Shown: positions 33,261-41,765, numbered from the stretch's first letter. The stretch is DNA of 64,000 nucleotides from an uncultured Oscillibacter sp. (GCA_910588005.1 CAJUQM010000009.1:1-64000); one strand, 5' to 3'. The notes: generated by a model not told the origin, from the sequence alone. Made by a program: numbers and translations.

Positions 33261-35411
33261 TTATTTGATCCGCTCGCCGGCGGCCTCCTTGGCCTTGATT
33301 TCCCGTACGGCGTCCTTGTGGCTCAGGTTCACCCGGCCCTTCTCGTCAATGTCGGTGACCTTCACCCACATCATGTCGCCGATCTTGCAGGCGTCCTCCA
33401 CCTTCTCGATCCGGTGGTCCGCCAGCTTGGAGATGTGCACCAGCCCGTCTTTGCCGGGGGCCAGCTCCACAAAGGCGCCGAAGGTCATCAGCCGCACCAC
33501 CCGGCCGTAGTACAGCGCGCCGATCTCCGGCACGAACACGATGTCGTCAATGCACTTCTTGGCGGCGTCGCAGCTGGCGGCGTCCACGCCGGCGATGAAG
33601 ATGGACCCGTCGTCGTTGATGTCGATCTTGGCGCCGGTGTCCGCCACGATCTTCTGGATCACCTTGCCGCCGGAGCCGATGACCTCCCGGATGCGGGAGG
33701 GATCGATGTGCATGGTCAGCATCTTGGGGGCGTAGCGGCTCACGTCCGCCCGGGGCTTATCGATGGCCGGCAGCATGATCTGATCCAGAATCTGGCAGCG
33801 GCCGTCATAGGTGATGTCCAGGGCGTTTTTGATAATTTCCATGGTCAGACCGTCGTTTTTCAGGTCCATCTGGATAGCGGTGATGCCCTTTTTGGTGCCC
33901 GCCACCTTAAAGTCCATCTCGCCGTGAAAGTCCTCCACGCCCTGAATGTCGATGAAGGTGGTGAAGGAGCCGTCGTCGTCCTGAATCAGTCCGCAGGAGA
34001 TGCCGGCCACGGGGGCCTTGATGGGTACGCCGGCGTCCATCAGCGCCAGGGTGGAGCCGCACACGGAACCCTGGGAGGTGGAGCCGTTGGAGCTGACCAC
34101 CTCGCTGACCACCCGGATGGCGTAGGGGAACTCCTCCACGGAGGGGATCACCGGCAGCAGCGCCCGCTCGGCAAGAGCGCCGTGGCCGATCTCCCGGCGG
34201 CCGGGGGAGCGGGCGGGCTTGGCCTCGCCCACGGAGTAGCCGGGGAAGTTGTAGTGGTGCATATAGCGCTTTTCCGTCTCCTCCCAGATGGTGTCCAGCT
34301 TCTGGTTGGCGGAGAGGGTGTCCAGGGTGACCACGGAGAGGACCTGGGTCTGTCCCCGGGTGAAGAGGCCGGAGCCGTGGGCCCGGGGCAGGATTCCCAC
34401 CTCGGAGGCCAGGGGCCGGATCTCGTTTTTCTGCCGTCCGTCCACCCGGTGGCCCTCCAGCAGCCAGGCCTTGACAATCTTCTTCTGGAACTTGTAGGTG
34501 ATCTCGTCCAGATACTTGTCCATCTCGGGGTACTCGTCCAGGAAGAGCTCGTGCCACTTCTCAATGAGGGCGTTCCACCGGGTCTCCCGGACGTTTTTGT
34601 CGTCGGTATCCATGGCGGCCTTGGCCTCGTCCATGGTGGCGGAGACAATTTTCTCAAACAGCTCCCCGTCGAAGTCGGCGTGGGGATAGTCGAACTTCTC
34701 CTTGCCGATCTCGGAGACCATCCGGTTGATGAGGGCCACCTGCTTCTGGTTTTCCTCGTGGGCCATCTGAATGGCCTGGAACATGGTGTCGTTGTCCACC
34801 TCGTTGGCCCCGGCCTCGATCATGACCACCTTCTCCCCGGTGGAGACCACAGTCACGTCCAGGTCGGAAACCTTCCGCTCCTCGCCGGTGGGGTTGAAGA
34901 TCAGCTTGCCGTCCACCAGGCCCACCTTCACCGCGCCCACGGGGCCGTGCCAGGGGATGTCGGAAATGGCCAGGGCGGCGGAAGCGCCGATGAGGCCGCA
35001 GATCTCGGGGGAGCAGTCGTGGTCCACGCTCATAACCGTGGCCATGATGGAAACGTCATTGCGGAAGTCGTGGGGGAACAGGGGGCGGATGGGCCGGTCA
35101 ATGACCCGGCTGGTGAGGACGCCCTTTTCCCCGGGGCGGCCCTCCCGGCGGTTGAAGCTGCCGGGGATGCGGCCCACGGAGTAGAGCTTCTCCTCAAAGT
35201 CCACGGACAGGGGGAAGAAGTCGATGCCGTCCCGGGGACGGGCGGAGGCGGTGGCGCACACCAGCACCCGGGTGTCGCCGTAGCCCACCATGACGGCGGC
35301 GTTGGCCAGCTCGGCCAGCTTGCCCACCTCCAGGGTGAGGGGGCGGCCCGCAAGCTCCATCTCGTACTTGCGGTGGTTGGGGAATTGCCTCTTGGTGATA
35401 ATGGTTGACAT
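33261..35411 (-). CDS. pnp: Polyribonucleotide nucleotidyltransferase (PNPase)
   Basis: 716-residue 3'-5' phosphorolytic exoribonuclease of the RNA degradosome. Two RNase PH domains (about 10-220 and 310-540) are separated by a helical domain. GRREIGHGALAERALLPV, SNGSTSQGSVCGSTLALMDAG and DFKVAGTKKGITAIQMD are family landmarks. A KH domain (MHIDPSRIREVIGSGGKVIQ) and an S1 domain (YYGRVVRLMTFGAFVEL) close the protein. It follows rpsO, with a large leader hairpin between them. Confidence 0.97.
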   Translation of the reverse strand: MSTIITKRQFPNHRKYEMELAGRPLTLEVGKLAELANAAVMVGYGDTRVLVCATASARPRDGIDFFPLSVDFEEKLYSVGRIPGSFNRREGRPGEKGVLTSRVIDRPIRPLFPHDFRNDVSIMATVMSVDHDCSPEICGLIGASAALAISDIPWHGPVGAVKVGLVDGKLIFNPTGEERKVSDLDVTVVSTGEKVVMIEAGANEVDNDTMFQAIQMAHEENQKQVALINRMVSEIGKEKFDYPHADFDGELFEKIVSATMDEAKAAMDTDDKNVRETRWNALIEKWHELFLDEYPEMDKYLDEITYKFQKKIVKAWLLEGHRVDGRQKNEIRPLASEVGILPRAHGSGLFTRGQTQVLSVVTLDTLSANQKLDTIWEETEKRYMHHYNFPGYSVGEAKPARSPGRREIGHGALAERALLPVIPSVEEFPYAIRVVSEVVSSNGSTSQGSVCGSTLALMDAGVPIKAPVAGISCGLIQDDDGSFTTFIDIQGVEDFHGEMDFKVAGTKKGITAIQMDLKNDGLTMEIIKNALDITYDGRCQILDQIMLPAIDKPRADVSRYAPKMLTMHIDPSRIREVIGSGGKVIQKIVADTGAKIDINDDGSIFIAGVDAASCDAAKKCIDDIVFVPEIGALYYGRVVRLMTFGAFVELAPGKDGLVHISKLADHRIEKVEDACKIGDMMWVKVTDIDEKGRVNLSHKDAVREIKAKEAAGERIK

Positions 35412-35450
35412 GATCCTGCTCCTTTGTTTTTGGTTTCCGCAAAGGAGCCG

Positions 35451-35526
35451 GACCGTTTAGCACTTGAAAAAACAGCCGGCGCGGAGATTCCGGCCCCTTT
35501 TTCAACTGCTAAATGGCGCTGCGGTC
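35451..35526 (-). promoter_or_regulatory. Long stem-loop in the rpsO-pnp intergenic leader
   Basis: GACCG/CGGTC (35451-35455 with 35522-35526), TTTAGCA/TGCTAAA (35456-35462 with 35507-35513) and TTGAAAAA/TTTTTCAA (35464-35471 with 35498-35505) stack into one long interrupted stem. In Escherichia coli a stem-loop at this position is cut by RNase III and used by PNPase to repress its own synthesis; the same role is inferred here. Confidence 0.7.
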
Positions 35527-35585
35527 CCCCCGCGGGCTGGGGAAAAATGGAACCAGGGCGGCGGAAAGCCGCCGCCCTGAATGCA

Positions 35586-35852
35586 TTACTTACGAATACC
35601 GAGTTTCGCGATGAGGGCGCGGTAACGCTCAATGTCCTTCTTCTGGAGATAGTCCAGCAGGCTCCGGCGCTTGCCGACCATCTTCAAAAGGCCCCGGTTG
35701 GAGTGCTTGTCCTGGGGATTGGCCCGCATGTGCTCGGTGAGCACGTTGATCCGCTCCGTCAGGATGGCGATCTGAACCTCGGGAGAGCCGGTGTCGGTCT
35801 CGTGGGTGCGGTTGGCGTCGATAATAGCGGTTTTTTGTTCTTTGCGCAGCAT
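35586..35852 (-). CDS. rpsO: Ribosomal protein S15
   Basis: 88-residue small-subunit protein binding 16S rRNA helix 22. [55 protein letters not shown] and the end [12 protein letters not shown] are canonical. The start at 35852 follows AAAGGTGG; the longer frame is leader. It is first in rpsO-pnp. Confidence 0.98.
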   Translation of the reverse strand: MLRKEQKTAIIDANRTHETDTGSPEVQIAILTERINVLTEHMRANPQDKHSNRGLLKMVGKRRSLLDYLQKKDIERYRALIAKLGIRK

Positions 35853-35964
35853 AGTTGGGTTTCCACCTTTCGTCAAAGTAACCCGCAGTACTGTGTCCAG
35901 GGCCGGTGAAGCTCCGCGGGACAAAGCACAGGGGCAGTAAGGCGCGGTCTTCCGCGCCTATCGA

Positions 35965-35993
35965 AATATATCACACATCATTCCCATTGTAAA
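35965..35993 (-). promoter_or_regulatory. Promoter of rpsO-pnp
   Basis: Leftward TTTACA (complement of 35988-35993), a 17-bp spacer and TATATT (complement of 35965-35970). The roughly 110-nt leader to rpsO contains a GGCGCGG/CCGCGCC hairpin (35941-35958), a possible S15 feedback site. Confidence 0.7.
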
Positions 35994-36059
35994 GAAGAAA
36001 ATGCGCGATTTGCAGGGATTTTCCAATGGGGTCTGGAAAATCCCTCCGAAAAGAGAGGC

Positions 36060-36103
36060 TTGACAGCGGCGGTCCGCTATGATATCCTAAGTGTACTAGT
36101 ACA
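36060..36103 (+). promoter_or_regulatory. Promoter and operator of the GntR-ABC operon
   Basis: TTGACA (36060-36065), a 17-bp spacer and TATCCT (36083-36088) form the promoter. Immediately downstream TGTACTAGTACA (36092-36103) is a perfect 12-bp palindrome at the expected transcript start, suited to repression by the first gene product. Confidence 0.75.
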
Positions 36104-36153
36104 GTTAATACAGTTTGCGGCGGCCGGACCGCCGCGGAAGGGAAGGTGAGGGG

Positions 36154-36519
36154 ATGGTCAGCCTGAATTACCGGGACTCCCGCCCGATCTATGAGCAGAT
36201 CAAGGACGGGCTGCGGAAGCTGATCGTCACAGGCGCCATGGGGCCGGATGAGAAACTGCCCTCCGTGCGGGCGATGGCGACCCAGCTGTCCATCAACCCC
36301 AATACGATCCAGCGGGCATACAACGAGCTGGAGGGGGAGGGGTACATCTACTCCGTGCCCGGCAAGGGGAGCTTTGCCTCCGGCAGCGCCGGAGCGGACG
36401 AGGCCCGGCGGAAGGAGCTGCTGGCAAAGGCCCGGGAGATGCTGGCGGAGCTGAAATACCTGGGAGTTCCGGAGACGGAGCTTTTGGCATTGGTGAGGGA
36501 GGGAGAAAACGATGATTGA
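36154..36519 (+). CDS. GntR-family regulator, YtrA subfamily
   Basis: 121 residues. The winged helix (PIYEQIKDGLRKLIVTGAM, LPSVRAMATQLSINPNTIQRAY, GYIYSVPGKGSF; about 10-80) is followed by only a short helical tail, which defines the YtrA type. The start is ATG 36154 behind GTGAGGGG. The stop overlaps the ABC ATPase by 8 bp. YtrA regulators typically repress ABC transporter operons induced by cell-wall antibiotics; that role is inferred here. Confidence 0.92.
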   Translation: MVSLNYRDSRPIYEQIKDGLRKLIVTGAMGPDEKLPSVRAMATQLSINPNTIQRAYNELEGEGYIYSVPGKGSFASGSAGADEARRKELLAKAREMLAELKYLGVPETELLALVREGENDD

Positions 36520-37408
36520 AGTAAACGGCCTGGTCAAGCGCTTTGACGGGTTCACCGCCCTGGACGGCACCTCCGTCACGGTGCCGGCGGGCAGCGTGTA
36601 CGGATTGGTGGGTCCCAACGGGGCGGGCAAGTCCACCCTGATCCGCCATCTGACGGGCATCTACCGCCAGGACGCGGGCGCCGTGCGCATCGGCGGCGAG
36701 GATGTGTGGGAGAATGCCGGCCTGAAGGCCCGGGTGGGCGTGATTCCGGACGACTGGTACTACTTCTCCCAGTCCACCATCCGGGACATGTGCCGCTTTT
36801 ACCGGGGACTCTATCCCGGCTTCTCCATGGAGCGGTATGAGAGGCTGAAAGAGGTCTTCGCCATCGACGAGAGGCGGGCGATCCGCCGCCTCTCCAAGGG
36901 TATGCAGAAGCAGGCGGCCTTTTGGCTGGTTTTGAGCTGCATGCCGGACTATCTGGTTCTGGATGAGCCGGTGGACGGCCTGGACCCGGTGATGCGGCGG
37001 CAGGTGTGGTCCTTGGTGATGGGGGACGTGAGCCAGCGGGGCACCACGGTGCTGGTCTCCTCCCACAACCTGCGGGAGCTGGAGGACGTGTGCGACCACG
37101 TGGGTATCATGGACCGCGGCAGGGTGCTGCTGGAGCGGAGCCTGGCCCAGCTGCAGGACAATATGGTGAAGCTCCAGGTGGTGTTCCAGGACGGTGTGAC
37201 GGAGGTGCCGGAGGACCTGCCGGTGCTCCACGTCTCCAAAACCGGCCGCATCCACACTCTGATTATGCGGATGAACGCGGAGGAGGCCACGGCAAAGCTG
37301 GCCGCGTACAGCCCCCTGCTGGTGGACGCGGTGCCTCTGACGCTGGAGGAGATCTTTATTTATGAGCTGGGAGGTGCGGACTATGCGGTCAAAGACATCG
37401 TACTTTAA
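36512..37408 (+). CDS. ABC transporter ATP-binding protein
   Basis: 298-residue nucleotide-binding subunit. Walker A is [15 protein letters not shown] (about 33-47), the signature is RLSKGMQKQ, and Walker B is YLVLDEPVDGLDP. The H-loop lies in LVSSHNLRELEDV. The C-terminal extension (about 215-298) is common in antibiotic-type exporters. It overlaps both neighbours and pairs with the permease that follows. Confidence 0.94.
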   Translation: MIEVNGLVKRFDGFTALDGTSVTVPAGSVYGLVGPNGAGKSTLIRHLTGIYRQDAGAVRIGGEDVWENAGLKARVGVIPDDWYYFSQSTIRDMCRFYRGLYPGFSMERYERLKEVFAIDERRAIRRLSKGMQKQAAFWLVLSCMPDYLVLDEPVDGLDPVMRRQVWSLVMGDVSQRGTTVLVSSHNLRELEDVCDHVGIMDRGRVLLERSLAQLQDNMVKLQVVFQDGVTEVPEDLPVLHVSKTGRIHTLIMRMNAEEATAKLAAYSPLLVDAVPLTLEEIFIYELGGADYAVKDIVL

Positions 37409-39362
37409 CAGGACCCTGTTCCTGAAAAACCTGACCCGATTCTGGCCGCTGTGGGGCGGGGCCACCTTCATCGGAATCCTGCTGCCCCTAGCCATGCTGA
37501 CCCGCCTGCTGCGGCAGGACAGCCACCTCGGTGTTGAGACGGCGCTGGATATGACCGAAGTCTATTACAGCACGCTGTGCGCCGCGGTGCCCTTTGTATG
37601 CCTGCTGTACGGCGCCCTCTGCGCCCTGGCGGTGTGGAGCTACCTGTACAGCGCTCGCAGCGTGGGGCTGATGCACACCCTGCCCGTCCGGCGGGAGGGG
37701 CTGTTTGTGACGAACTTCCTCTCAGGCCTTACCATGCTGCTGATCCCCTTTGCCGTTACCGGGGCGCTGTGCGTTCTCATCTCGGCGGCCTTCGGACTCT
37801 TCGAGCCGGTGGGCCTGCTGGTGACCATCCTGGGGGTGCTGGGGGAGAGCTTCTTTTACTTCTCCAGCGCCACGCTGGCGGCCTTCATCACCGGCAATGT
37901 CTTCGCCATGCCGGCGCTGTATCTGCTGCTCCACTTCCTGGAGGCTGTTCTGGATCTGCTGCTGTCCAGCTTTGCCGCGGGTTTCATCTTTGGCCTCTCC
38001 TCTCAGTATACGGGCGTGCTGGAGTTCCTGTCCCCCACAGTCTACCTGGTCAGGAATGTAATGCCGTCCCTGGAATACCGGGAGGTCACCAATTACGCCG
38101 GGGAGCACATCCGAAACGAGTTGGTCTCCGCCCGGGTGGAGAATGTCTGGATCATCGCCGTGTACGCACTGGCGGGCGTCGTGCTGCTGGCATTTGCCTT
38201 CACCCTGTACCGCCGCCGCCAGAGTGAGCGGGCCGGCGAGGTGGTGGCCGTGGGCTGGATGCGGCCCTTCTTCCGGTTTGGGCTGGCGGGCCTTGCGGCC
38301 CTGCTGGGAGGGCAGCTGATCTACAGCCTGTTCTGGGACGACGGGTACTGCAAGGCCGTGCCCATGGCGGTGTGCATGCTTGTGGCCGGGACCATCGGAT
38401 ACTACGCCGCGTCCATGCTGCTGGCCAGGACCCTGCGGGTGTTCCAAAAGAGCTGGAAGGGCCTGGCCCTGGTGGCGGCGGGCATTGTAATTGTCTGCGG
38501 CTGCCTGCGGCTGGACGTATTCCGGGTGGCGGACCGGGTGCCGGAGATCAGCCAGGTCCGGGCGGTGGAGTTTTACGTGGACAACAATACCTATACCTTT
38601 TACCCCGGGGAGGAGGATGCGCTTTTGGAGCGGGTCCGGGCGGTCCACGCGGCCATTGCCGCGGACCGGGACTATATTCAGGCCTTTGACGGGGATAATC
38701 CCACCAATCCCACCGCCCTTGCGGACCAGGAGGTCAGCTGGACCCGGGCATATCCCTCCTTTACCTATATCACCAATGGCGGCCAGAGGGTGTGCCGGAC
38801 CTACCGTGTACCCCTGACCCGGGAGCGGCTGGGCCAGTCCGACACCTATGACGGTCTGCTCAACGACCTCCTCAACTCTCAGGAGATGCGCCTCAAGCGC
38901 CTCCATGCCTCCGGCGACAGCCTCAGGCCCACCGGCGGCAGCATCTACCTCAACCGGCGGAGCGAGGGCCACGACCTCAGCGACCGGGAGGCGGCGGCTA
39001 TTCTGGAGGCTGTCACCCGGGACGCCCTGGCGGGCCGCTGGGGCCAGGTGGACTGGCTGGACTCCCAGGGGAGGCGGAGCGGCGGAACGTACGCCATGGA
39101 TCTGAACCTGGAGTTCAGAGCGGAGGTACAGCAGCGGGATCTGGTATCCAGAGACTGGATTGATATCAGGGTGCGGCCGGAGATGACCGCCACCACCGCG
39201 TGCCTGCTGGAGCTGGGCCTTGTGACAAACGAGGACCTGGTGACCCGGGCGGAGCTGTACCCGGAGGAGTACAGAAGCTCCGCGGCGGCAGATCCCGCCC
39301 CGGCGGAGACGGTTTATCCGGAGACCACCTTCGAAACCGTGGTCGTGGGGGTCGCAGGCTGA
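37383..39362 (+). CDS. ABC transporter permease with large C-terminal extracytoplasmic region
   Basis: 659 residues. About eight membrane helices (residues 20-380) include LLIPFAVTGALCVLISAAFG and LLLHFLEAVLDLLLSSFAAG. A soluble region of about 260 residues follows (DUF6449-like). The ATG at 37383 follows GGGAGGTG and lies inside the ATPase gene end, a 26-bp overlap. It probably forms an exporter with the preceding ATPase; the substrate is unknown, though the GntR-YtrA control and the amidase next door point to the cell envelope. Confidence 0.88.
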   Translation: MRSKTSYFNRTLFLKNLTRFWPLWGGATFIGILLPLAMLTRLLRQDSHLGVETALDMTEVYYSTLCAAVPFVCLLYGALCALAVWSYLYSARSVGLMHTLPVRREGLFVTNFLSGLTMLLIPFAVTGALCVLISAAFGLFEPVGLLVTILGVLGESFFYFSSATLAAFITGNVFAMPALYLLLHFLEAVLDLLLSSFAAGFIFGLSSQYTGVLEFLSPTVYLVRNVMPSLEYREVTNYAGEHIRNELVSARVENVWIIAVYALAGVVLLAFAFTLYRRRQSERAGEVVAVGWMRPFFRFGLAGLAALLGGQLIYSLFWDDGYCKAVPMAVCMLVAGTIGYYAASMLLARTLRVFQKSWKGLALVAAGIVIVCGCLRLDVFRVADRVPEISQVRAVEFYVDNNTYTFYPGEEDALLERVRAVHAAIAADRDYIQAFDGDNPTNPTALADQEVSWTRAYPSFTYITNGGQRVCRTYRVPLTRERLGQSDTYDGLLNDLLNSQEMRLKRLHASGDSLRPTGGSIYLNRRSEGHDLSDREAAAILEAVTRDALAGRWGQVDWLDSQGRRSGGTYAMDLNLEFRAEVQQRDLVSRDWIDIRVRPEMTATTACLLELGLVTNEDLVTRAELYPEEYRSSAAADPAPAETVYPETTFETVVVGVAG

Positions 39363-39365
39363 ACC

Positions 39366-40025
39366 GTGGAGCGCTGGAAAAAGAGAAGGCTGAACCCCCG
39401 GTTTGTGATCCTCTGCGCCGTGCTGGCGGCGCTGACGCTGGCGGTGGGGATCGCAGGCATCTCCAAGCTGCTGGGGGACGGGGATCTTCCGGCGGAGGAC
39501 CTGCCGGTGCCGGAGTACGTAGACAAGGACTACCTGACGGTGAACCCCTGGTCCCGTCCCGGAGAGCCGCTGAGAAAGATCAAGGGCGTGGTGATCCACT
39601 ACGTGGGCAACCCCGGCACCTCGGCGGAGGCCAACCGGAATTATTTTGAATCCCTCTCCGATGGGAACCTGGAGACCTATGCCAGCAGCCACTTTATCAT
39701 CGGATTGGAGGGGGAGGTGGTCCAGTGCGTTCCCCTGACGGAGATCGCCTACGCCTCCAACACCCGCAACGGCGACACCGTATCCATTGAGGTGTGCCAC
39801 CCGGACGAAGCGGGGATGTTCAATTCTGCGGCCTACGACCGTTGCGTGGAGCTGACGGCCTGGCTGTGCCATGAGTTCCGGCTGAACCCGGAGAGGGATG
39901 TGATCCGGCACTACGACGTGACGGGAAAGCTTTGTCCTCTATATTATGTGGAAAACCCGGAGGCGTGGGAGGCTTTTTTGGAGGACATAGGGGCAGCCCT
40001 GGAGACGCTGGAGGAAGCCTCTTAA
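39366..40025 (+). CDS. N-acetylmuramoyl-L-alanine amidase (Amidase_2), membrane-anchored
   Basis: 219 residues. An N-terminal anchor helix (FVILCAVLAALTLAVGIAG) precedes the zinc amidase domain. Zinc and catalytic residues fall in VVIHYVG, the E of SIEVCH, and RHYDVTGKLCP. It cleaves the bond between MurNAc and the stem peptide. The start is GTG 39366, 3 bp after the permease stop, so it is the fourth gene of the GntR-ABC operon. Prophage amidases look similar, but no other phage gene is near. Confidence 0.9.
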   Translation: MERWKKRRLNPRFVILCAVLAALTLAVGIAGISKLLGDGDLPAEDLPVPEYVDKDYLTVNPWSRPGEPLRKIKGVVIHYVGNPGTSAEANRNYFESLSDGNLETYASSHFIIGLEGEVVQCVPLTEIAYASNTRNGDTVSIEVCHPDEAGMFNSAAYDRCVELTAWLCHEFRLNPERDVIRHYDVTGKLCPLYYVENPEAWEAFLEDIGAALETLEEAS

Positions 40026-40144
40026 AAAATTTTGGAAAAGTGAAACAAAACGCCCTCCTTTTTCGTCTTATATAATAGATAAACACGATAGCGGCTCGGA
40101 TCACGGAGGACTGTGTGGAATTTTGAGAAGGGAGCCTTCTGAAC

Positions 40145-40315
40145 ATGGAGCAAACAAGAAACGCTGAAAACCTGTGGCGCGTATGGGTGGATAATCACCG
40201 GCGCATTGTATCTTTCCACGAGGAGGAGGGCTGTCAGCTGATGGAATTCCGCAGCAGAGAGCTGTTTCTCAGCTGCGTGGAGCAGTACACCGGAAAACAG
40301 TACAGATATCAGTAG
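40145..40315 (+). CDS. 56-residue protein, paralogue 1 of an undescribed small family
   Basis: Start ATG 40145 behind AAGGGAG. The chain contains RVWVDNHRRIVSFHEEEG, QLMEFRSRELF and ends QYTGKQYRYQ. No signal peptide, membrane segment or cysteine pair is seen. A paralogue at 40697-40864 matches 26 of 47 aligned residues without gaps, which strongly supports both as real genes. The segment after VSFHEE fits a strand-rich domain of unknown role. It ends at a bidirectional terminator shared with the XRE gene. Confidence 0.75.
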   Translation: MEQTRNAENLWRVWVDNHRRIVSFHEEEGCQLMEFRSRELFLSCVEQYTGKQYRYQ

Positions 40316-40323
40316 ATAAAAAG

Positions 40324-40359
40324 GACCGGGCGTCCCGCGGGACGGCCCGGTCTTTTTTT
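40324..40359. terminator. Bidirectional terminator between paralogue 1 and the XRE gene
   Basis: The stem GACCGGGCCGTC-type arms span 40324-40352, with seven T on the right (40353-40359) and AAAAAGG on the left. The right side overlaps the stop codon of the XRE gene. Confidence 0.85.
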
Positions 40360-40573
40360 ATCTCCGGTAAGGCGCCGGCTGATCGGTGAGTCCCAGCAGA
40401 TAATCGATGCTGGTTCCATAGAACAGCGCCAGAGCGATCAAGGCGGAGCTGGGCACGTCCAGCCCGCCGCTCTCATAGCGGGAGTAGGTGGCCTGGGAGA
40501 CGTGGAGCAGCTCCGCCAGCGCCCGCTGTGGCAGGTCCCGGTCCTCCCGCATATCCCGTATTCGCTGGTACAT
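40358..40573 (-). CDS. XRE-family regulator between two paralogous small genes
   Basis: 71-residue single-domain repressor. The helix-turn-helix reads LPQRALAELLHVSQATYSRYE (about residues 14-34), and the C-terminal part is ALFYGTSIDYLLGLTD, typical of SinR/XRE proteins. The start is ATG 40573 behind GGGGAGG. Two 17-bp palindromes lie upstream (40616-40657), presumably its operators, between it and paralogue 2. It is encoded opposite to both small paralogues. Confidence 0.88.
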   Translation of the reverse strand: MYQRIRDMREDRDLPQRALAELLHVSQATYSRYESGGLDVPSSALIALALFYGTSIDYLLGLTDQPAPYRR

Positions 40574-40615
40574 CTGGTGTTCCTCCCCACTGTCACATCT
40601 GCCGCCATTTTAGGA

Positions 40616-40657
40616 TATGCGAAAATTGCATATTGATTTTTATACGATAATCGCATA
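40616..40657. promoter_or_regulatory. Paired 17-bp palindromic operators
   Basis: TATGCGAAAATTGCATA (40616-40632) and TATACGATAATCGCATA (40641-40657) are related imperfect palindromes, centred 25 bp apart, in the divergent gap between the XRE gene and paralogue 2. Both fit a dimeric XRE repressor. Confidence 0.7.
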
Positions 40658-40696
40658 AAATGAAAGAGGCAGCTGTGAAACGGGGGGGGGAGAGCC

Positions 40697-40864
40697 TTGG
40701 CGGCAGGAGAGAGGGAGACGGTCTGGAGAATCTGGGTGAACGCGGGGGAACGGGTGGTTTCCTTTCATGAGGAGCTGGGGTTTCAAATGCTGGAATTCCG
40801 AAGCTGGGAGTATTTTCAGGCGGCTATTGACCAGTACACCAAACAGCGGTACCGCTACCAGTGA
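40697..40864 (+). CDS. 55-residue protein, paralogue 2 of the undescribed small family
   Basis: TTG 40697 is the likely start, behind a long G run ending GGGAGAG; an upstream GTG (about 40674) is less well placed. The protein contains RIWVNAGERVVSFHEELG, QMLEFRSWEYF and ends QYTKQRYRYQ, mirroring paralogue 1. Conserved positions are W-R-x-W-V, VSFHEE, G-x-Q, EFRS-x-E-x-F, QYT and YRYQ. It is divergent from the XRE gene and downstream of its two palindromes. Function is unknown. Confidence 0.72.
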   Translation: MAAGERETVWRIWVNAGERVVSFHEELGFQMLEFRSWEYFQAAIDQYTKQRYRYQ

Positions 40865-40896
40865 TCCGCAGGGAGAAAACCGCCGGGATTTTCCCG

Positions 40897-40924
40897 TTGA
40901 CAAACGGAAAAAACGTGGTATGAT
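40897..40924 (+). promoter_or_regulatory. Promoter of the ileS T-box operon
   Basis: TTGACA (40897-40902), a 16-bp spacer and TATGAT (40919-40924), just ahead of the T-box leader. Confidence 0.8.
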
Positions 40925-40929
40925 ACGGA

Positions 40930-41208
40930 TAATTGAACAAATCTGGCGTAGATAAGGACGAGTAGCCCTTTCGTTCCCCCGCAGAGAGCCGCCGTTTGCT
41001 GCGAGGCGGCGGGGAAGGAACGGTGAAAATCACCTTGGAGCCTCCTGCTGAAAGACGGCGCGAGTAAGCAAGGACGTGTGGCGGGCGTTATTCTGCCGGT
41101 CCGTGACGGCGGGCCGTGAGGGGCTGCCCCCCGGCAGGGGGACGGCAAGTGAGAGTGGTACCGCGGAGGAGTCGCCTCCGTCTCTTATGAAGAGACGGGG
41201 GCGTTTTT
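40930..41208 (+). promoter_or_regulatory. T-box riboswitch with Ile (ATC) specifier
   Basis: The Stem I element GCAGAGAGCC (40981-40990) is followed by the specifier loop GTGAAAATCACC, with ATC at 41029-41031. The T-box core GAGTGGTACCGCGG is at 41153-41166. The terminator has arms 41173-41185 and 41191-41203, then five T. An Ile codon in the specifier agrees with ileS as the regulated gene, although two short genes come first. Uncharged tRNA-Ile would switch on the whole set. Confidence 0.93.
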
Positions 41209-41249
41209 GTTTTTTCCGCCGGAAAATTTTTGAAGCTGGAGATGATCTA

Positions 41250-41765
41250 ATGCCAGAGGCAGTTAAAACCGTCATACAGGATACCCCGGAGAAATTCCGG
41301 TCCCTGGCGGAGGAGATTGTGACGCCGCTGGTGGAGCTGCTGCGGCGGAGAAACGAGCTGGAGCGGGAGATCTGTGCCCGCTCCCTGAAACTCCGGGAGG
41401 CAAAGGCGGCAGAGGGGATCTCTCCTCACCAGTCGGCCCCGGAGGAGGAATCGCTGTGGAAGGAGTACCGCCGCCGCTATCTGGAACTGGTTGCGCCCCG
41501 CTGCACGGAAAAGCTGCTGAAAAGGGGCGCTGCCGGAAGCTTCGGCAAGCCTGCCAAATACGACTATCTCTTCGGCTCCCCGGAACCGGAGGCCTATTTT
41601 ACCATGAAGTCCGCCAAGAAGGCCGTGGTGTCTACCCAAAACCCCGTCTCCTACGGTTACCGCTACCGCTTTATCCTGCGGCCGTTTGAGGGAGAGTGGA
41701 AGGTGGACGGCGCGGAGCGCGCCTTCGGTGACCGGGAGGAGTGGAGCGTGGAGCATACTCTGTGA
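41250..41765 (+). CDS. NTF2-fold, immunity-protein-like hypothetical protein
   Basis: 171 residues. A helical N-terminal half (EEIVTPLVELLRRRNELERE) is joined to a C-terminal segment (about 105-171: YDYLFGSPEPEAYFTMKSAK, FILRPFEGEWKVD) that resembles NTF2-fold immunity proteins of polymorphic-toxin systems. No toxin gene is adjacent. The start is ATG 41250 behind GCTGGAG, 42 bp after the T-box terminator, so it is the first gene under tRNA-Ile control. The family call is from remembered pattern and is moderate. Confidence 0.65.
   Translation: MPEAVKTVIQDTPEKFRSLAEEIVTPLVELLRRRNELEREICARSLKLREAKAAEGISPHQSAPEEESLWKEYRRRYLELVAPRCTEKLLKRGAAGSFGKPAKYDYLFGSPEPEAYFTMKSAKKAVVSTQNPVSYGYRYRFILRPFEGEWKVDGAERAFGDREEWSVEHTL

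Noticed and set aside
37722..39911. 729-residue leftward ORF
   Set aside because: Shadow of the permease and amidase genes; high-GC third positions create long antisense frames throughout this window.
39366..40864. Prophage remnant (amidase plus XRE regulator)
   Set aside because: No structural, integrase or holin gene is present; the amidase is part of the GntR-ABC operon.
41250..41765. Polymorphic toxin immunity locus
   Set aside because: No toxin, Rhs or LXG gene is adjacent and the gene is under T-box control, so an immunity role is not claimed.
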